Below are positions 9,097 through 17,731 of a stretch of 64,000 nucleotides of DNA, piece by piece. Both the position numbers and the translations under genes were made by a program. Origin of the DNA: Ruminococcus flavefaciens. GTDB taxonomy: Bacteria; Bacillota; Clostridia; Oscillospirales; Ruminococcaceae. Location: the NCBI GenBank assembly GCA_902777125.1, contig CACYSQ010000010.1, forward strand, positions 55,728-119,727, in the 5' to 3' direction. Position 1 is the first letter of the stretch, and every line of letters starts with the position of its first letter. Below the pieces are notes generated by a model. The model saw nothing but the letters and a program-made list of their open reading frames with translations, was not told the origin of the DNA and searched no databases.

Positions 9097-9798
9097 TTAA
9101 AAACTGTACCGGTAGAAGCGTTCGTTTCCGAAAAGGTAGCTGTATTCGCTGCTTAGCCTCATGGAAAACGCCTCAACATCGGAAACGATGAAGTGGTCTG
9201 TGAGGGCGATCCCGTAATTCCCGAGAGCGTTTGACAGCCTTTTTGTGGAGGCGATGTCTCTTTCGGAGGGCTCCGCTTTCATGCCGGGGTGATTGTGAGC
9301 AATAATGATCTGCTTCACCCCGGAGGCTGCTGCGAAACGCACTATATCCCGGTACGGCGTGTACGAAGCCGAGCTTGAATGCGATCCTGTGAGGAACGGG
9401 TCGCCTGTGAGACAGCCTTTTTCGTCGAGCGGAACGGCTGTTAGTCTTTCATCGGGAAGCAGAACGAAATGCCGCAGGAAATGTCTCTTTGCGGTGCGTA
9501 AACAGGTGAAATCGGGGATAGCGGACATGACCTCCTCGGTGAGATAGCCTGTCATTTTTGCAAGCAGCAGCAGAGCCGATGCCGCATCATCGTGGGTGAG
9601 AATGTATTGCCCGATCTCAGCAGGCGAACGCTTCAGGAGCCCGGTGCTGCACCCTGCAAGATGTGCGGTAAGGATAGCAGTATCGGTTTCCCATGGGGCA
9701 GCGGCTATATCAGAGAGCAGCCGCAGTATCGTCGGCAGAGGGTAGGGGTGTACAGCTTTCTGCACATCTGTTTTTGTATCGCAGGAATGGCGTTTCAT
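9097..9798 (-). CDS. RadC-family JAB/MPN domain protein
   Basis: Putative metal-dependent protein of the RadC family, whose cellular role is unsettled. The 233 residues have a poorly conserved N-terminal half and a C-terminal JAMM domain with an intact zinc signature: H168-x-H170-P ... S178-x-x-D181 within AHNHPGMKAEPSERD. The helix-hairpin-helix region typical of RadC is not obvious. A second RadC relative (24458-25129) shows the opposite: good helical N-terminus, broken metal site. AAGGAG precedes the ATG and cls follows closely. Confidence 0.85.
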   Translation of the reverse strand: MKRHSCDTKTDVQKAVHPYPLPTILRLLSDIAAAPWETDTAILTAHLAGCSTGLLKRSPAEIGQYILTHDDAASALLLLAKMTGYLTEEVMSAIPDFTCLRTAKRHFLRHFVLLPDERLTAVPLDEKGCLTGDPFLTGSHSSSASYTPYRDIVRFAAASGVKQIIIAHNHPGMKAEPSERDIASTKRLSNALGNYGIALTDHFIVSDVEAFSMRLSSEYSYLFGNERFYRYSF

Positions 9799-9851
9799 AG
9801 GCTTTTCTCCTTAAAAAGTGGTCAGTCAATAATATGCGCTGGTATTATTTT

Positions 9852-9880
9852 ATTATACATTATATAAGCGGATTTGTAAA
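9852..9880 (-). promoter_or_regulatory. SigA-type promoter of radC-cls
   Basis: Minus strand TTTACA, 17-nt spacer, TATAAT, 53 bases before the radC ATG. The 9799-10147 interval holds this promoter, the divergent pyr promoter and the pyr attenuator. Confidence 0.75.
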
Positions 9881-9965
9881 GGGGGAAAGTTTTTTTATAT
9901 CCCCTGTGTATGGGCTCCCGTCAGGCTTCCCGCTTTTGTTGTATCAAAAAAATTTCAGAAAACAC

Positions 9966-9994
9966 TGGACAAATCATTAACGATGTGATATAAT
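9966..9994 (+). promoter_or_regulatory. SigA-type promoter of the pyr operon
   Basis: TGGACA, 17-nt spacer, TATAAT, about 30 bases before the attenuator. Confidence 0.8.
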
Positions 9995-10025
9995 AGATGA
10001 AGTAATTGCAATTGTCCTTTAATTC

Positions 10026-10126
10026 GATCCTGTGAGGTCGGCAAGGCAGAGCCCGTTACGCTATCTGTAACTATAGCTATAACTGTAAGCTTTTCCCGTC
10101 TGCCGACAAGCAGGCGGGTATTTTTT
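10026..10126 (+). promoter_or_regulatory. PyrR-responsive attenuator leader
   Basis: The leader carries ATCCTGTGAGGTCGGCAAGG, matching my recollection of the Firmicutes PyrR-binding loop (GTCCTGTGAGG-like). A terminator hairpin follows: CCCGTCTGC (10095-10103) / GCAGGCGGG (10110-10118) and then TATTTTTT. The competing pairing is visible: GTCGGCA at 10037-10043 is complementary to TGCCGAC at 10101-10107 inside the terminator arm. By family knowledge, PyrR with bound UMP blocks the antiterminator and stops transcription when pyrimidines are plentiful. Confidence 0.88.
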
Positions 10127-10147
10127 ATGCCGGAGGGAGTGGGCGTT

Positions 10148-10672
10148 CTGGAAAAGAAGCGCATGATAATGGACGATAAGGCTATGCAGAGGGCGATAGC
10201 CCGTATTTCCTACGAGATGATAGAACGCAACAAGGGCGTTGAAGGCCTCTGCATGATAGGCATTTTCTCACGCGGTGTCAGCATAGGCGGACGTATCGCA
10301 GATAAGCTATCAGAGCTCGAGGGAGTGAGCGTTCCGTTCGGAAAGCTCGATATCACCCCGTACCGCGACGATATCACCGAGGGAAGCCCCGAAGACCGCA
10401 CAGACATTCCCTTTTCGGTCCAGGACAGGGACGTTATAATAGTCGATGACGTTATTTTCACGGGAAGAAGCGCAAGAGCTGCCCTTGAAGCCATAATGAA
10501 GCGCGGCAGACCGCGTTCGGTACAGCTCGCAGTGCTCATCGACAGGGGACACAGAGAGCTCCCCATACGTCCGGACTATGTCGGAAAGAACCTTCCGACC
10601 TCCCACAGCGAGGTAGTGAAGGTCTCGGTAAAGGAACTCGACGGCAGCGACGGAGTTGCCATATTCGGCTGA
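10148..10672 (+). CDS. pyrR: Bifunctional pyr regulator / uracil phosphoribosyltransferase PyrR
   Basis: RNA-binding attenuation protein of the phosphoribosyltransferase fold, with accessory uracil phosphoribosyltransferase activity. Visible marks are ARISYEMIERNKG, DITPYRDD, the PRPP loop VIIVDDVIFTGRSARAAL and LIDRGHRELPIRPDYVGKN. I chose a CTG start at 10148: GGAGGG (10132-10137) is 10 nt upstream, and the product from there aligns end to end with the B. subtilis N-terminus as I recall it. The ATG at 10127 lies directly on the attenuator T run without a ribosome site, and the GTG at 10139 is too close to GGAGGG. The ATG at 10163 is a further alternative. First gene of the pyr operon. Confidence 0.93.
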   Translation: MEKKRMIMDDKAMQRAIARISYEMIERNKGVEGLCMIGIFSRGVSIGGRIADKLSELEGVSVPFGKLDITPYRDDITEGSPEDRTDIPFSVQDRDVIIVDDVIFTGRSARAALEAIMKRGRPRSVQLAVLIDRGHRELPIRPDYVGKNLPTSHSEVVKVSVKELDGSDGVAIFG

Positions 10673-10686
10673 AAAGAGGAGGTACT

Positions 10687-11952
10687 ATGTCAATACTTAT
10701 CAGGAATATCCGCGCTGTTGATGCGGAAAACGACTGCATTACCGATGTTTTCATTGAAAACGGCATCATCGCCGAGACCGGCAGGTCTCTTGAAAAAAAG
10801 GCGCACAGGGTCATAGACGGTACAGATCTTGTTCTCATGCCCTCGCTGTTCGATATGCACGTTCATCTGCGCGATCCCGGCTTCACCCATAAGGAGGACG
10901 TTCTCACAGGCTGTGCCGCAGCGCTTGCAGGAGGAGTTACCGGAGTGCTTGCCATGCCGAACACGAAGCCTCCCTGTGATGATCCGGAGATAATCCGCTA
11001 TATAAGGGAAAAGGCTGAGGGGACAGGCGTTGATGTCCACCCGGTCGGCTGCATAACCGGAGGTATGTCCGGAAACGGTCTCTGCGACTACGAGGCACTG
11101 AAGGCTGCCGGCTGCATATGTATCTCCGATGACGGCAGACCCGTCGAGAATGCCGAAATGATGCGGAAAGCCCTCGAGCTCTCGAAGTCGAACGGTCTGC
11201 TCGTAGCCTCCCACTGCGAAGACCTCAGCATCATAAACGGCGGCATCATGAACAAGGGCGAGGTCTCAGAGCAGCTTGGAGTCAAGGGCATGGACAGAGC
11301 CTCCGAGGACTATATTACTGCCCGTGAGATGATACTTGCCTCGTCTGTAGGCGCAAGGATACACATCTGCCACGTCAGCACCGAGGGAAGCGCTGCGATG
11401 ATACGCTTTGCGAAATCAAGGGGCGTGAGAGTTACCTGCGAGACCGCTCCCCATTACTTCATGCTCACGGACGAGCTCCTGAAAAAGCGCGATGCCGACT
11501 ACCGAATGAACCCGCCGCTGAGAACTCCCGGCGATGTAAGAGCCATTATCAACGCGATAAAGGACGGTACTATCGACTGCATAATCACCGACCATGCGCC
11601 TCATGCTGCGGAGGAAAAAGCCGTATTTGAGACTGCTCCGAACGGAGTTGTCGGACTGGAGACCTCGCTTGCCGCGACCCTCACGGCTCTCTACCACACA
11701 GGCGAGATAACACTGAAAAAGGTCGCAGAGCTCATGTGCGTGAACCCGAGAAAGATACTGGGTCTGGAAGTTCCCGCGATAAAGCCCGGAAAGCCTGCCG
11801 ACCTCGTTATCGCCGATATAAACAGGAAGTGGACTGTCGAGCCGGAAAAGCTGCATTCAAAGTCGCACAACACTGTTTTCAAGGGCATGACCCTCACCGG
11901 AAAGCCCCTTGTGACCATATCCAAGGGCGAGATACGCTACGAAATTAATTGA
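10687..11952 (+). CDS. pyrC: Dihydroorotase
   Basis: Zinc enzyme closing carbamoyl-aspartate to dihydroorotate, third step of UMP synthesis. The 421 residues carry the metal motif DMHVHLRDPG (His58, His60), ISDDGRPVEN, SHCED, HICHVST and the catalytic region IITDHAPHA, typical of class I dihydroorotases. AGAGGAGG lies five bases before the ATG, right after pyrR (14-base gap). Confidence 0.95.
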   Translation: MSILIRNIRAVDAENDCITDVFIENGIIAETGRSLEKKAHRVIDGTDLVLMPSLFDMHVHLRDPGFTHKEDVLTGCAAALAGGVTGVLAMPNTKPPCDDPEIIRYIREKAEGTGVDVHPVGCITGGMSGNGLCDYEALKAAGCICISDDGRPVENAEMMRKALELSKSNGLLVASHCEDLSIINGGIMNKGEVSEQLGVKGMDRASEDYITAREMILASSVGARIHICHVSTEGSAAMIRFAKSRGVRVTCETAPHYFMLTDELLKKRDADYRMNPPLRTPGDVRAIINAIKDGTIDCIITDHAPHAAEEKAVFETAPNGVVGLETSLAATLTALYHTGEITLKKVAELMCVNPRKILGLEVPAIKPGKPADLVIADINRKWTVEPEKLHSKSHNTVFKGMTLTGKPLVTISKGEIRYEIN

Positions 11953-11956
11953 TATT

Positions 11957-12100
11957 GTAGGGAACGGCGCCCTCGCCGTCCCACGTTCTAATTAATATGT
12001 GATATGGATAGGAACGCCGAGGGGTGCGGGTGTCCGGTGGACACCTCTGCAAAGCAGAAGCACCGACCGAGACGACAGACGAGACCCGGCGTTCTCTACT
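11957..12100. repeat. GTAGGG-family palindromic repeats between pyrC and pyrF
   Basis: First unit GTAGGGAACGGCG-CC-CTCGCCGTCCCAC (11957-11983). Second, larger unit 12009-12100 has outer arms AGGAACGCCG / CCGGCGTTCTCTACT and an inner GTGTCC-GGT-GGACAC hairpin. Both would be transcribed inside the pyr operon. Confidence 0.65.
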
Positions 12101-12140
12101 GTGAACTAACAAATAAATCTTGAATCATGGAGGTATAAAA

Positions 12141-13067
12141 ATGTCATTTGACAGACTTATTGAAAAGATCATCGAACTCAAAAACCCTACGGTGGTAGGT
12201 CTTGACCCCAAGCTCGAGTACGTCCCCGAGTATATCCAGCGCCGCTACCTCGATGACGACGGCTGGACCATGAAGGCTGCCGCAAAGGCTATCTACGCCT
12301 TCAATCAGGCTATCATCGACGAGATACACGATATCGTCCCCGCGATAAAGCCGCAGGCTGCCTACTATGAGATGTACGGCCACTACGGCATCAAGACACT
12401 CGAGCGCACTATCCGCTATGCCAAGCTCAACGGTATGTTCGTTATCACCGACGGCAAGCGCAATGACATCGGCGCTACTATGGAGGCTTACACCAATGCT
12501 CACCTCGGCGCTACCATGATAGGCGAGAACGAGGTCGAGGCTTTCGGCGCTGACGCTCTTACGGTCAACGGCTACCTCGGTACTGACGGCATAAAGCCTC
12601 TCCTCGATGTCTGCAAGGAACGCGACAAGGGCATCTACGTCCTCGTCAAGACCTCCAATCCCTCCTCCGGCGAGCTACAGGACATGAAGCTTGCGGACGG
12701 ACGCACTATCTACGAGGCTATGGGTGATATGTGCGAGAAGTGGGGCGAGGATAATATCGGTAAATTCGGCTATTCCGGAGTTGGCGCAGTAGTTGGCGCG
12801 ACCTATCCCGAGATGCTCACTGAGCTCAGACAGAGACTTCCGCATACGATGTTCCTTGTACCCGGCTACGGCGCACAGGGCGGCGGTGCTGAAGGTCTGA
12901 AGGGCGGCTTCGATGAGAACGGCCTCGGTGCTATCGTGAATTCCTCACGCGCAGTGATGTGCGCTTACAAGAAGGAAGGCTGCGATGAGAGAGACTTCGC
13001 AAAGGCAGCTCGCCGCGAGGTCATCAGAATGAGAGACGACATCTGCCAGTATATCAATCTGAAATAA
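12141..13067 (+). CDS. pyrF: Orotidine 5'-phosphate decarboxylase
   Basis: Last step of UMP synthesis. The 308-residue product has the longer, type 2 architecture: VVGLDPK near the start, FVITDGKRNDIGAT with the catalytic Asp-Lys-Asp region, ALTVNGYLG, YVLVKTSNPSS and VGATYPE, then VPGYGAQGGG for phosphate binding. The ATG at 12141 is chosen over an in-frame TTG 21 bases upstream because GGAGG at 12129 fits it. Confidence 0.95.
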   Translation: MSFDRLIEKIIELKNPTVVGLDPKLEYVPEYIQRRYLDDDGWTMKAAAKAIYAFNQAIIDEIHDIVPAIKPQAAYYEMYGHYGIKTLERTIRYAKLNGMFVITDGKRNDIGATMEAYTNAHLGATMIGENEVEAFGADALTVNGYLGTDGIKPLLDVCKERDKGIYVLVKTSNPSSGELQDMKLADGRTIYEAMGDMCEKWGEDNIGKFGYSGVGAVVGATYPEMLTELRQRLPHTMFLVPGYGAQGGGAEGLKGGFDENGLGAIVNSSRAVMCAYKKEGCDERDFAKAARREVIRMRDDICQYINLK

Positions 13068-13070
13068 ACC

Positions 13071-13100
13071 TGTATGGAACGACGCTTCGGCGTTCCCTGC
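13071..13100. repeat. Short GTAGGG-family palindrome
   Basis: TGTATGGAACGACGCTTCGG followed by CGTTCCCTGC forms a GGAACG-x-CG / CGGCGTTCC hairpin in the pyrF-carA gap. The 13068-13178 stretch holds nothing else I can support. Confidence 0.5.
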
Positions 13101-13178
13101 AAAATGACAATGTCAGTTCACAACGGCGTGAGCTTGATATACAGAAAATCCACGAATATTGCGAAAGGAATGATCCTA

Positions 13179-14276
13179 ATGTCATTATTCAACCAAGGCG
13201 AAAAAGCGTACCTTATGCTTGCCGACGGACAGGTGTTCGAGGGCAGGAGCTTCGGTGCAAAGGGAACTGTTATCGGTGAGGTCGTATTCACGACAGGTCT
13301 TACCGGCTATCAGGAGACTCTCACCGATCCCAGCTACTACGGACAGATCGTCACCCAGACCTTCCCGCTCATCGGCAACTACGGCGTGAATTCCAGTGAC
13401 AGCGAATCCGCAAAGTCCTATGTTACGGGCTATATCGTCCGTGAATGGTGCAATGCTCCCTCGAATTTCAGGTGCGAGGGCAACATCAACGACTTCCTCA
13501 AAGAGCATAACATCGTCGGCATACACAACATCGACACACGCCGTCTTACCCGTACTATCCGCGAGGCTGGCGTTATGAACGGCGTTATCACCACTGAGGA
13601 CGTCTACGCTAAAAAGGACGAGCTGCTCGAAAAGATAAGGGCTTTCACAGTCAGGGACGCTGTCAGGTCTGTCACCTGCACTGAGGACTACACCTATGAG
13701 CCGGAGGAAAAGAAGTACCGCGTTGTGCTGTTTGATTTCGGCTACAAGCGCAATATCCGTCAGGAGCTTGTAAAGCGCGGCTGCGAGGTCATTGTAGTTC
13801 CGGCTGATACAACCGCTGAACAGGTGAAGGCTCTTTCGCCCGACGGTATAATGTTTTCAAACGGTCCCGGAGACCCTGCCGAGAACGTTGAGATAATCGC
13901 AAATATCAGGGAGATAGAAAAGCTCGGCATTCCGATATTCGGCATCTGCCTCGGTCATCAGCTCATGGCTCTTGCAAACGGCGGACGCACCGAAAAGCTC
14001 AAATACGGTCACAGAGGCGCAAACCAGCCTGTTATCGACATCGAGAGCGGTCTGACCTATGTTACCAGCCAGAACCACGGCTACGCGGTAGTCGGCGACA
14101 GCATCGACCCGGCTGTCGGACACGTTTCACACATCAATGCCAACGACAAGACCTGCGAGGGCATACGCTATACCTCAGTCAACGCATTTACGGTGCAGTT
14201 CCACCCGGAAGCTCACGGCGGACCGCTGGATACATCGTACCTGTTTGACGAATTCGTTAAAAAAATGGAGAATTGA
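13179..14276 (+). CDS. carA: Carbamoyl-phosphate synthase small subunit (glutaminase)
   Basis: Hydrolyses glutamine and passes ammonia to CarB. The 365 residues show the N-terminal CarA domain (LADGQVFEG, GEVVFTTGLTGYQE) and a class I amidotransferase domain with FSNGPGDP, nucleophile Cys in GICLGHQ and the His-Glu pair in FHPEAHGGP. The start at 13179 is chosen because GAAAGGA lies nine bases upstream; the frame is open 35 codons further upstream but that part reads repeat sequence. The last codons (KKMEN) overlap the AT-rich inverted repeat that fills the carA-carB gap. Confidence 0.94.
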   Translation: MSLFNQGEKAYLMLADGQVFEGRSFGAKGTVIGEVVFTTGLTGYQETLTDPSYYGQIVTQTFPLIGNYGVNSSDSESAKSYVTGYIVREWCNAPSNFRCEGNINDFLKEHNIVGIHNIDTRRLTRTIREAGVMNGVITTEDVYAKKDELLEKIRAFTVRDAVRSVTCTEDYTYEPEEKKYRVVLFDFGYKRNIRQELVKRGCEVIVVPADTTAEQVKALSPDGIMFSNGPGDPAENVEIIANIREIEKLGIPIFGICLGHQLMALANGGRTEKLKYGHRGANQPVIDIESGLTYVTSQNHGYAVVGDSIDPAVGHVSHINANDKTCEGIRYTSVNAFTVQFHPEAHGGPLDTSYLFDEFVKKMEN

Positions 14277-14360
14277 GAATGGAGAATGGAGAATTAAAAC
14301 CAGTCAGCGGAGCTGATACAACAATTCTCAATTATCAATTCTAAATTCTCAATTCTAAAT
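14265..14360. repeat. Inverted repeat element between carA and carB
   Basis: Left arm is tandem GGAGAAT(TGA/GGA) units, right arm is their complement (AATTCTCAATT ... AATTCTCAATTCT), around a short core with a TCAGC/GCTGA hairpin. The left arm overlaps the last carA codons. The right arm ends five bases before GGAGGTAATTGTATG, the ribosome site and start of carB. Confidence 0.75.
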
Positions 14361-14376
14361 ATTTGGAGGTAATTGT

Positions 14377-17300
14377 ATGCCACTCAGAAGTGATATAAAA
14401 AAGGTACTCGTTATCGGCTCAGGTCCTATCGTTATAGGACAGGCTGCCGAATTTGACTACGCCGGAACTCAGGCTTGCCGTGCTCTCAAGCAGGAGGGCC
14501 TTGAAGTAGTCCTCGTTAACTCCAACCCTGCTACCATAATGACCGACAAGGCTATGGCGGACAAGGTCTACATCGAACCGCTCACGCTTGACGTTATCAA
14601 GCGCATCATCGAAATGGAAAAGCCCGACAGCCTGCTCTCGACCCTCGGCGGTCAGACCGGACTTACACTGTCCATGCAGCTCGCTGAGGAGGGCTTCCTC
14701 GAAAGCCACAACGTTAAGCTCCTCGGTGCCGACCCGGAGACTATCCACAAGGCTGAGGACAGGCAGGCTTTCAAGGACACTATGGAAAAAATAGGCGAGC
14801 CCGTTATCCCCTCGAAGGTCGTTGAGACCGTTGAGGACGCTGTGGACTTCGCAAAGGTGATACACTATCCTGTTATTGTGCGTCCCGCGTTCACACTCGG
14901 CGGAACAGGCGGCGGTATCGCACAGAATGAGGCTGAGCTCCGCGACATTGCCACAAACGGACTGAGACTCTCGCCTATCACACAGATACTTGTTGAAAAG
15001 TGCATAAGCGGCTGGAAGGAGATAGAATTCGAGGTTATCCGTGACGCAAAGGGCAACGTTATCACGGTATGCTCCATGGAGAACTTCGATCCTGTTGGCG
15101 TTCACACAGGCGACAGTATCGTTATCGCGCCGGCTGTCACCCTCAGCGACAGGGAGTATCAGATGCTCCGTACCGCTGCTATAAACATCATCAAGGAACT
15201 CAAGGTCGAGGGCGGCTGCAACTGCCAGTTCGCACTTCACCCGACAAGCTTCAAATACGCTGTTATCGAGGTAAATCCCCGTGTATCACGTTCATCTGCG
15301 CTTGCTTCAAAGGCAACCGGCTACCCGATCGCGAAAACTGCCGCAAAGATAGCCATAGGCTACACTCTCGACGAGATAATCAATCAGGTAACAGGCAAGA
15401 CCTATGCCTGCTTTGAGCCTGCACTCGACTATGTTGTAATAAAGTTTCCGAAATGGGCATTCGATAAATTCGTTTACGCAAAGCGTACACTCGGCACTCA
15501 GATGAAGGCTACCGGTGAGGTCATGGCTATCGGTACAAGCTTCGAGCAGGCTATGATGAAGGCTGTCCGCTCTATCGAGCTCGGCATGGACACCATGAAC
15601 CTCAAAAAGCTCGCAAAGCTCTCCACTGAGGAGATACGCGAGAAGCTCCACGTTATCGACGACGAGCGTTCGTTCTGTGTTTTCGAGGCTCTGAAACGCG
15701 GTATCACTCCCGAGGAGATACACGAGATAACCATGATCGACAACTGGTTCCTCTACAAGCTGCTGAACCTCGTCAAGCTCGAAAAATGGCTCGCTGACGG
15801 CACTGAGCTCACTGAGGAGAAGTACGATATCGCAAAGCAGTACGGCTACCTCGACAGCACTATCGAGCGTATTTCCGGACAGAAGTGTCCCAAGCACAAG
15901 AGCGCCGTCTACAAAATGGTCGATACCTGCGCCGGCGAGTTCAAGGCGGAAACTCCTTATTTCTACTCCACATTCGACGAGGAGAACGAGGCAAAGCAGT
16001 TCATCGAGCGCACCGACAAGGGCAAAAAGAAGGTCATCGTTTTCGGTTCGGGTCCTATCCGTATAGGTCAGGGCATTGAGTTCGACTACTGCTCTGTTCA
16101 CTGCGTATGGACGCTCAAAGAGCTCGGCTATGAGGCTGTCATCTGCAACAATAATCCCGAGACCGTTTCCACCGACTTCGACACAGGCGACCGTCTGTAC
16201 TTCGACCCGCTGACAAAGGAGGACGTTCAGTCCATAATCGAGACCGAGCAGCCCTATGGCGTTGTGGTTCAGTTCGGCGGACAGACCGCTATCAAGCTCA
16301 CGCGCTACCTCTCGGACATGGGCGTCCGCATTCTCGGAACCTCCGCTGACATGATAGATGCCGCTGAGGACAGGGAACGCTTCGATGAAGTCCTTGAAAA
16401 GTGCGGTATACCGCGTCCGGCAGGTCACACTGTAATGAACACCGAGGAGGCGCTTGTGGCTGCCAACGACCTCGGATATCCTGTGCTTCTGCGTCCGTCC
16501 TACGTTCTCGGCGGACAGAACATGATAATCGCTCACTCCGACGCCGACGTCAAGGAGTACATGGGCATCATCATGAGCCACAACATCGAGAACCCCGTTC
16601 TCATCGACAAGTACATGATGGGTACTGAGGTCGAGGTCGATGCTATCTGCGACGGTGAGGACTTCCTTATCCCCGGTATCATGGAGCATATCGAACGCGC
16701 AGGCGTTCACTCGGGCGACTCTATCTCCATTTACCCTGCACAGCATCTCTCCGAGCGTATCAAGCGCATAATCGTTGAGTACACAAGGCTTCTCTCGAAG
16801 GAGCTTAACGTTATCGGTCTTGTGAATATACAGTACGTCGTTTACAACCACGAGGTATTCGTTATTGAGGTAAACCCGCGTTCATCGAGAACAGTTCCGT
16901 ATATCAGCAAGGTCACGGGCATTCCTATGGTCGATATCGCCACAAAGATAATGTTCGGCGCTAAGCTTAAGGACATGGGCTATGAGAGCGGTCTTTACCC
17001 GGCAGGCGATTACGTTGCCGTTAAGGTGCCGGTATTCAGCTTCGAGAAGCTCACCGACGTTGACACCATGCTCGGACCTGAGATGAAGTCCACCGGCGAA
17101 TGCCTCGGCATCGGCAGAAACCTCGAGGACGCCCTCCTCAAAGGACTTATCGCGGCAGGCTTTGACCTCAAACGCGAGGGCGGAGTTCTCCTCTCGGTAC
17201 GCGATTCCGACAAGCGCGAGCTGCTTCCTATCGCGGACAAATTCGAGCAGATGGGCTTCGAGCTTTACGCAACATCGGGTACGCAGAGCGTTCTCCACAG

Positions 17301-17571
17301 GAATATGATAGCGGCGAACCTCGTCCGCAAGATATCGGACGGCGAGCCGAACGTCGAGACCCTTCTCGACAGCGGAAAGATACACTATGTTATCTCGACC
17401 TCCGCAAAGGGAAGACTTCCCGAGCGTGACAGCGTTAAGATGAGAAGAAAGTCCATTGAGCGCTCGATTTGCAGCCTTACCGCCATAGATACGGCGAAAT
17501 CCCTTGTAAAGGTGCTCGAATCCGGACGTACTATCAACGACGTCGAGCTTGTTGACATTACCAAAATATAA
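14377..17571 (+). CDS. carB: Carbamoyl-phosphate synthase large subunit
   Basis: Makes carbamoyl phosphate from bicarbonate, ammonia and two ATP for pyrimidine and arginine synthesis. The 1064 residues have the expected duplicated ATP-grasp architecture: IGSGPIVIGQAAEFDYAG near the start and its second copy FGSGPIRIGQGIEFDYCS near residue 555, each followed by NNNPETVSTD- or NSNPATIMTD-type motifs, with an allosteric MGS-like domain at about 935-1064. Full family length. GGAGG lies seven bases before the ATG. Last gene of the pyr operon. Confidence 0.97.
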   Translation: MPLRSDIKKVLVIGSGPIVIGQAAEFDYAGTQACRALKQEGLEVVLVNSNPATIMTDKAMADKVYIEPLTLDVIKRIIEMEKPDSLLSTLGGQTGLTLSMQLAEEGFLESHNVKLLGADPETIHKAEDRQAFKDTMEKIGEPVIPSKVVETVEDAVDFAKVIHYPVIVRPAFTLGGTGGGIAQNEAELRDIATNGLRLSPITQILVEKCISGWKEIEFEVIRDAKGNVITVCSMENFDPVGVHTGDSIVIAPAVTLSDREYQMLRTAAINIIKELKVEGGCNCQFALHPTSFKYAVIEVNPRVSRSSALASKATGYPIAKTAAKIAIGYTLDEIINQVTGKTYACFEPALDYVVIKFPKWAFDKFVYAKRTLGTQMKATGEVMAIGTSFEQAMMKAVRSIELGMDTMNLKKLAKLSTEEIREKLHVIDDERSFCVFEALKRGITPEEIHEITMIDNWFLYKLLNLVKLEKWLADGTELTEEKYDIAKQYGYLDSTIERISGQKCPKHKSAVYKMVDTCAGEFKAETPYFYSTFDEENEAKQFIERTDKGKKKVIVFGSGPIRIGQGIEFDYCSVHCVWTLKELGYEAVICNNNPETVSTDFDTGDRLYFDPLTKEDVQSIIETEQPYGVVVQFGGQTAIKLTRYLSDMGVRILGTSADMIDAAEDRERFDEVLEKCGIPRPAGHTVMNTEEALVAANDLGYPVLLRPSYVLGGQNMIIAHSDADVKEYMGIIMSHNIENPVLIDKYMMGTEVEVDAICDGEDFLIPGIMEHIERAGVHSGDSISIYPAQHLSERIKRIIVEYTRLLSKELNVIGLVNIQYVVYNHEVFVIEVNPRSSRTVPYISKVTGIPMVDIATKIMFGAKLKDMGYESGLYPAGDYVAVKVPVFSFEKLTDVDTMLGPEMKSTGECLGIGRNLEDALLKGLIAAGFDLKREGGVLLSVRDSDKRELLPIADKFEQMGFELYATSGTQSVLHRNMIAANLVRKISDGEPNVETLLDSGKIHYVISTSAKGRLPERDSVKMRRKSIERSICSLTAIDTAKSLVKVLESGRTINDVELVDITKI

Positions 17572-17578
17572 CGAAATT

Positions 17579-17607
17579 GCGGCTGTATAAAATCAGCCGC
17601 TTTTTTT
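17579..17607 (+). terminator. Terminator of the pyr operon
   Basis: GCGGCTG / CAGCCGC stem, 8-nt loop, seven T residues, eight bases after the carB stop. Confidence 0.9.
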
Positions 17608-17659
17608 GTGAAAAGCTAACAAATCTTAACGACCGAGACAGCAAATTTGAGCATATGTG

Positions 17660-17688
17660 TTGACTGAATAAGTATAATAGTGTATAAT
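17660..17688 (+). promoter_or_regulatory. SigA-type promoter of the LRR protein operon
   Basis: TTGACT, 17-nt spacer, TATAAT, 43 bases before the ATG. Confidence 0.8.
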
Positions 17689-17731
17689 TATATCAGCATT
17701 TTTATATTAAGTACAACTGGAGGTCGGACTC

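Noticed and set aside
15307-16851. 514-codon open frame on the minus strand inside carB
   Set aside because: carB is unmistakable on the plus strand. The antisense frame is open because of codon bias, has no ribosome site and no recognisable domain.
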